Shown here: positions 5,787 to 7,605 of the stretch, piece by piece
Numbering within the stretch: position 1 is the first letter of the stretch
Layout: each line of letters begins with the position of its first letter
NCBI GenBank assembly: GCA_024644775.1
Contig: JAHEHB010000268.1
Span: forward strand, 1-7,605
DNA from: Deltaproteobacteria bacterium
GTDB taxonomy: Bacteria; Desulfobacterota; Desulfobacteria; Desulfobacterales; SURF-15
Direction: 5' to 3'
DNA: 7,605 nucleotides
The notes under the pieces: generated by a model
Told to the model about the DNA's origin: nothing
Databases searched by the model: none
Seen by the model: only the letters and a program-made list of their open reading frames with translations
Made by a program: the position numbers and the translations under genes

Positions 5787-5853
5787 CTATACCCTGCCTG
5801 AATGTAGGCGGGAAATCAATCAAACCACACCAACTTATCTATGAAGGGTATAG
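5787..5853. repeat. Inverted repeat with nested hairpin upstream of the minus-strand hypothetical gene
   Basis: CTATACCCT at 5787-5795 is the exact reverse complement of AGGGTATAG at 5845-5853. Inside it, CCC-GCCT (5792-5799, one bulged T at 5795) pairs with AGGCGGG (5806-5812) around a 6-base loop. Bases 5792-5794 are used in both pairings, so the two structures exclude each other. The element lies in the 172-base gap between two minus-strand genes, in the likely leader of the 5162-5722 gene. No tRNA or known riboswitch pattern is recognised. Confidence 0.35.
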
Positions 5854-5894
5854 GTAGTCTAGCGGCTCGCTCAAAAGGCCGGTGTAAACAAAAA

Positions 5895-6923
5895 TTATAG
5901 GCGTGGTGTTCGAAATTTTGTGCCTGGGTATACCATCTTTTGGGCCCTCATGATAAAAACCGTTGCAGTGGATTTTTCGGTGTGAAGGACAACGAGTGTT
6001 CCAATATCGTAGGTGGTCAGACGGGTATCCTTCCTTTTATTTGGATTTAAGCGAACATCCCTTTCTAAATAAAGATCATAGGTCTGGCCGGGTGCAATGC
6101 CATCCCGACTTCCCTTGTCGATAAACGCCACCGAATGATCGCCAACGGCGAACTCATGTTCATCCGAGCCCACGACGCGGCCGTCGATTCCTGCTTTGCT
6201 TTCAACGAGATTGATTTTAGGGGATCTTTCTTGATGGGGTACTACCCGATCCTCCCGCAAAATGGTGCGATAGGATTTAGTGACCTTGGCAATAACATAG
6301 TCGGGTTCAATTTCAACGACTTCAACCACGCCGGTAAGATAATGATGGAATCCAGCGTACTTGAGTGCTTTTGAATCTTTCTGTATTTTGATGGCTCGAT
6401 AGACTGTAAATTTTGCGCCCGGTACAAACGATTGGGGTGTATCTTTTCGGATGAACACAAGGTCCCCCTCGCCGACGAGATCGACGTCGTTTTCTAATTT
6501 AATAATAACGCCGCTGGCGGGAATGGGGTTTTTTCTGATAAATCCAACGCGATTAATGGGGCTGAATGTAAAATGGGGCGCTTCTTTTTTCGGTTTTTCC
6601 GTGTTCATTGGTTCGGGTTCTATCTTTTCAGGTGATTGAATTTGTGTCACCGCTTTTTCTTGAAAGATTCGGATACGCGTACCCGGCTCGATTTGATGGG
6701 GATTTGTCACATGACGATTATCTTTCCACAAATCCGGCCATTTCAGCGCCGTATCGAAAAATTTCTCTGAAATACTGCAGAGCGTGTCATCTTTTTGAAC
6801 CGTGTAATAGAAACCGATTTCATGTTCGATTTTGGAGGTGTTCTCAGCGAAAACCGTTTCTGTGGCAAAGACAAGTAAGATGTGTAGGGATAAAAAGATT
6901 TTAAATATTGATTCGGTGTGCAT
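5895..6923 (-). CDS. Exported LysM-domain protein with duplicated C-terminal beta domain
   Basis: A 342-residue protein. Residues 1-26 form a signal peptide (hydrophobic 8-25, cleavage at VFA|ENT). Residues 38-87 are a LysM domain: YYTVQKDDTLCSISEKFF, then WPDLWKDNRHVTNPHQIEPGTRIRIF, with the usual start, the asparagine pair and the PGTRIRI end. LysM binds the glycan of peptidoglycan, so the protein is probably attached to the cell wall in the periplasm. A charged, Pro/Glu-rich linker spans 90-118. Two similar beta-rich units follow at about 150-229 and 259-338, each with a GD pair, a VFI/VAFI strand, a PG turn, a Tyr-rich strand and a later G-V-V strand. They recall the FlgT C-terminal style. 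GAGG (6930-6933, minus), 6 bases before the ATG, supports the start. The gene lies downstream of groEL but is separated from it by a terminator. The specific role is unknown. Confidence 0.88.
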   Translation of the reverse strand: MHTESIFKIFLSLHILLVFATETVFAENTSKIEHEIGFYYTVQKDDTLCSISEKFFDTALKWPDLWKDNRHVTNPHQIEPGTRIRIFQEKAVTQIQSPEKIEPEPMNTEKPKKEAPHFTFSPINRVGFIRKNPIPASGVIIKLENDVDLVGEGDLVFIRKDTPQSFVPGAKFTVYRAIKIQKDSKALKYAGFHHYLTGVVEVVEIEPDYVIAKVTKSYRTILREDRVVPHQERSPKINLVESKAGIDGRVVGSDEHEFAVGDHSVAFIDKGSRDGIAPGQTYDLYLERDVRLNPNKRKDTRLTTYDIGTLVVLHTEKSTATVFIMRAQKMVYPGTKFRTPRL

Positions 6924-7033
6924 TTGTTTCCTCTTTTTTGGGGATTAATTGATTAATTCCGTTCTGTTTATCTCATGACTATAATCGGCATTTCGCTGAT
7001 AAATCTTAACTCATTGACGCTTTATGATATATT

Positions 7034-7075
7034 AAAAATAAAAAAGCCCTCACCGAAAAACGATGAGAGCTTTTT
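7034..7075 (-). terminator. Intrinsic terminator of groEL
   Basis: Read on the minus strand, GCTCTCATCG (7070-7061) pairs with CGGTGAGGGC (7055-7046) around a five-T loop. The stem is 10 bp with two G-T wobbles and is extended by five A-T pairs on the outside. It is followed by a long T-rich run (complement of 7034-7045). It lies about 30 bases after the groEL stop. The plus-strand reading also ends in five T's, but no plus-strand gene precedes it. Confidence 0.88.
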
Positions 7076-7103
7076 GTTGTATTTATAAGTGAGGTGTTGG
7101 GTG

Positions 7104-7605
7104 TTACATCATTCCGCCACCCATTCCGCCCATTCCGCCCATTCCACCCATTCCGGGTGCGCCACCCGGCATCGGGGCTGCGTCTTTATCTTCAGGCTTC
7201 TCAGCGACCATCGCCTCAGTAGTCAGCATTAATCCGGCTACAGAAGCAGCATTTTGCAGGGCAAACCGGACGACCTTGGTGGGATCGATAACGCCTGCAG
7301 CAATGAGATCTTCATACTTATTGGTGTCCGCATTGAAACCGAATGCATCCTTGTCACCTTTGATTTTATCAATGACAACAGAGCCTTCGGATCCTGCATT
7401 GTTAGCGATTTGACGGACCGGTTCTTCGATGGCCCGCATCACCACTTTAACACCCAATCTCTGATCTGCTTTTATTTTTATTTTATCCAGGGCGTCCAGG
7501 CAACGCACCAGGGCCACACCGCCACCCGGAACAATACCTTCTTCAACCGCAGCACGAGTTGCATTCAGTGCATCTTCAACACGCGCTTTCTTTTCTTTCA
7601 TTTCG
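7104..7605 (-). CDS. groEL: Chaperonin GroEL, C-terminal part
   Basis: This is the C-terminal 166 residues or so of GroEL (Cpn60). The gene continues past the right edge, so the ATG at 7601 is internal and is preceded in frame by a Glu codon. [15 protein letters not shown] holds the aspartate that drives ATP hydrolysis (Asp398 in E. coli). It is followed by the PGGGVALVR nucleotide-contact loop, then the equatorial-domain helices ([19 protein letters not shown]). The protein ends in a disordered Gly-Met repeat tail (GGMGGM units, final GGGMM), which lines the folding cavity. GroEL is the cytoplasmic folding chamber working with GroES, and groES would be expected further right. A strong terminator follows the gene. 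The sequence looks intact and normal. Confidence 0.98.
   Translation of the reverse strand, partial: EMKEKKARVEDALNATRAAVEEGIVPGGGVALVRCLDALDKIKIKADQRLGVKVVMRAIEEPVRQIANNAGSEGSVVIDKIKGDKDAFGFNADTNKYEDLIAAGVIDPTKVVRFALQNAASVAGLMLTTEAMVAEKPEDKDAAPMPGGAPGMGGMGGMGGMGGGMM

Noticed and set aside
5863..5881. CGGC/GCCG hairpin after the LysM gene as its terminator
   Set aside because: Only 4 bp with an 11-base loop and no adjacent T-run.
6135..6904. Plus-strand frames inside the LysM gene
   Set aside because: Antisense shadows of a gene with a clear signal peptide, LysM domain and ribosome site.
6944..6959. ATTAATTG/ATTAATTC tandem upstream of the LysM gene as an operator
   Set aside because: It is an 8-base AT-rich near-repeat without true dyad symmetry; chance is a sufficient explanation.
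7104..7180. GGCATTCC-type repeated units at the end of groEL as a DNA repeat
   Set aside because: They simply encode the Gly-Gly-Met tail typical of GroEL.

Overview
The window looks like chromosomal DNA of a Gram-negative, Desulfobacterota-like (deltaproteobacterial) bacterium. This placement is an inference from protein style, not a measured phylogeny. The clues are a minor-pilin set of the FimT/PilV/PilW/PilX type, PilY1, exported DUF4124 and LysM proteins, and a GroEL ending in a Gly-Met repeat tail. Base composition is moderate in the genes and AT-rich in the gaps. No phage, insertion sequence, CRISPR, tRNA or rRNA is evident.

Layout. Bases 1-1618 (+) hold the C-terminal end of a PilY1-type pilus tip protein, a small exported PilY2-like protein, and an exported DUF4124 protein with a long coiled coil. 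Bases 1619-2221 are an AT-rich gap with one plausible sigma-70-type promoter. Bases 2222-5111 (+) carry four pilin-like genes in the order fimT, pilV, pilW, pilX. A palindromic repeat lies across the 5' end of fimT, and the last gene is a large PilX fused to a beta-rich C-terminal domain. A perfect 23-bp inverted repeat (5110-5159) separates pilX from two minus-strand genes that face it: an exported hypothetical protein with a coiled coil (5162-5722) and an exported LysM protein with an apparent internal duplication (5895-6923). A strong intrinsic terminator (7034-7075) follows the C-terminal part of groEL (7104-7605, minus), which runs off the window.

How the genes fit together. FimT, PilV and PilW have the prepilin G|FTL[IV]E cleavage site, and PilX has a PilX_N-type site. 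By family knowledge such minor pilins form a complex that primes type IV pilus assembly and carries PilY1 at the tip. Here PilY1 lies upstream of the pilins rather than after pilX, which suggests either a rearranged locus or a second minor-pilin cluster to the left. The flanking exported coiled-coil and LysM proteins may act at the envelope, but nothing in the sequence ties them firmly to the pilus. The most notable points are EF-hand-like acidic loops in FimT and PilW, the absence of Glu5 in PilX (reminiscent of the type II secretion tip protein GspK), the repeat at the fimT start, and the long palindrome at the convergent junction. I see no clearly new multi-gene system.
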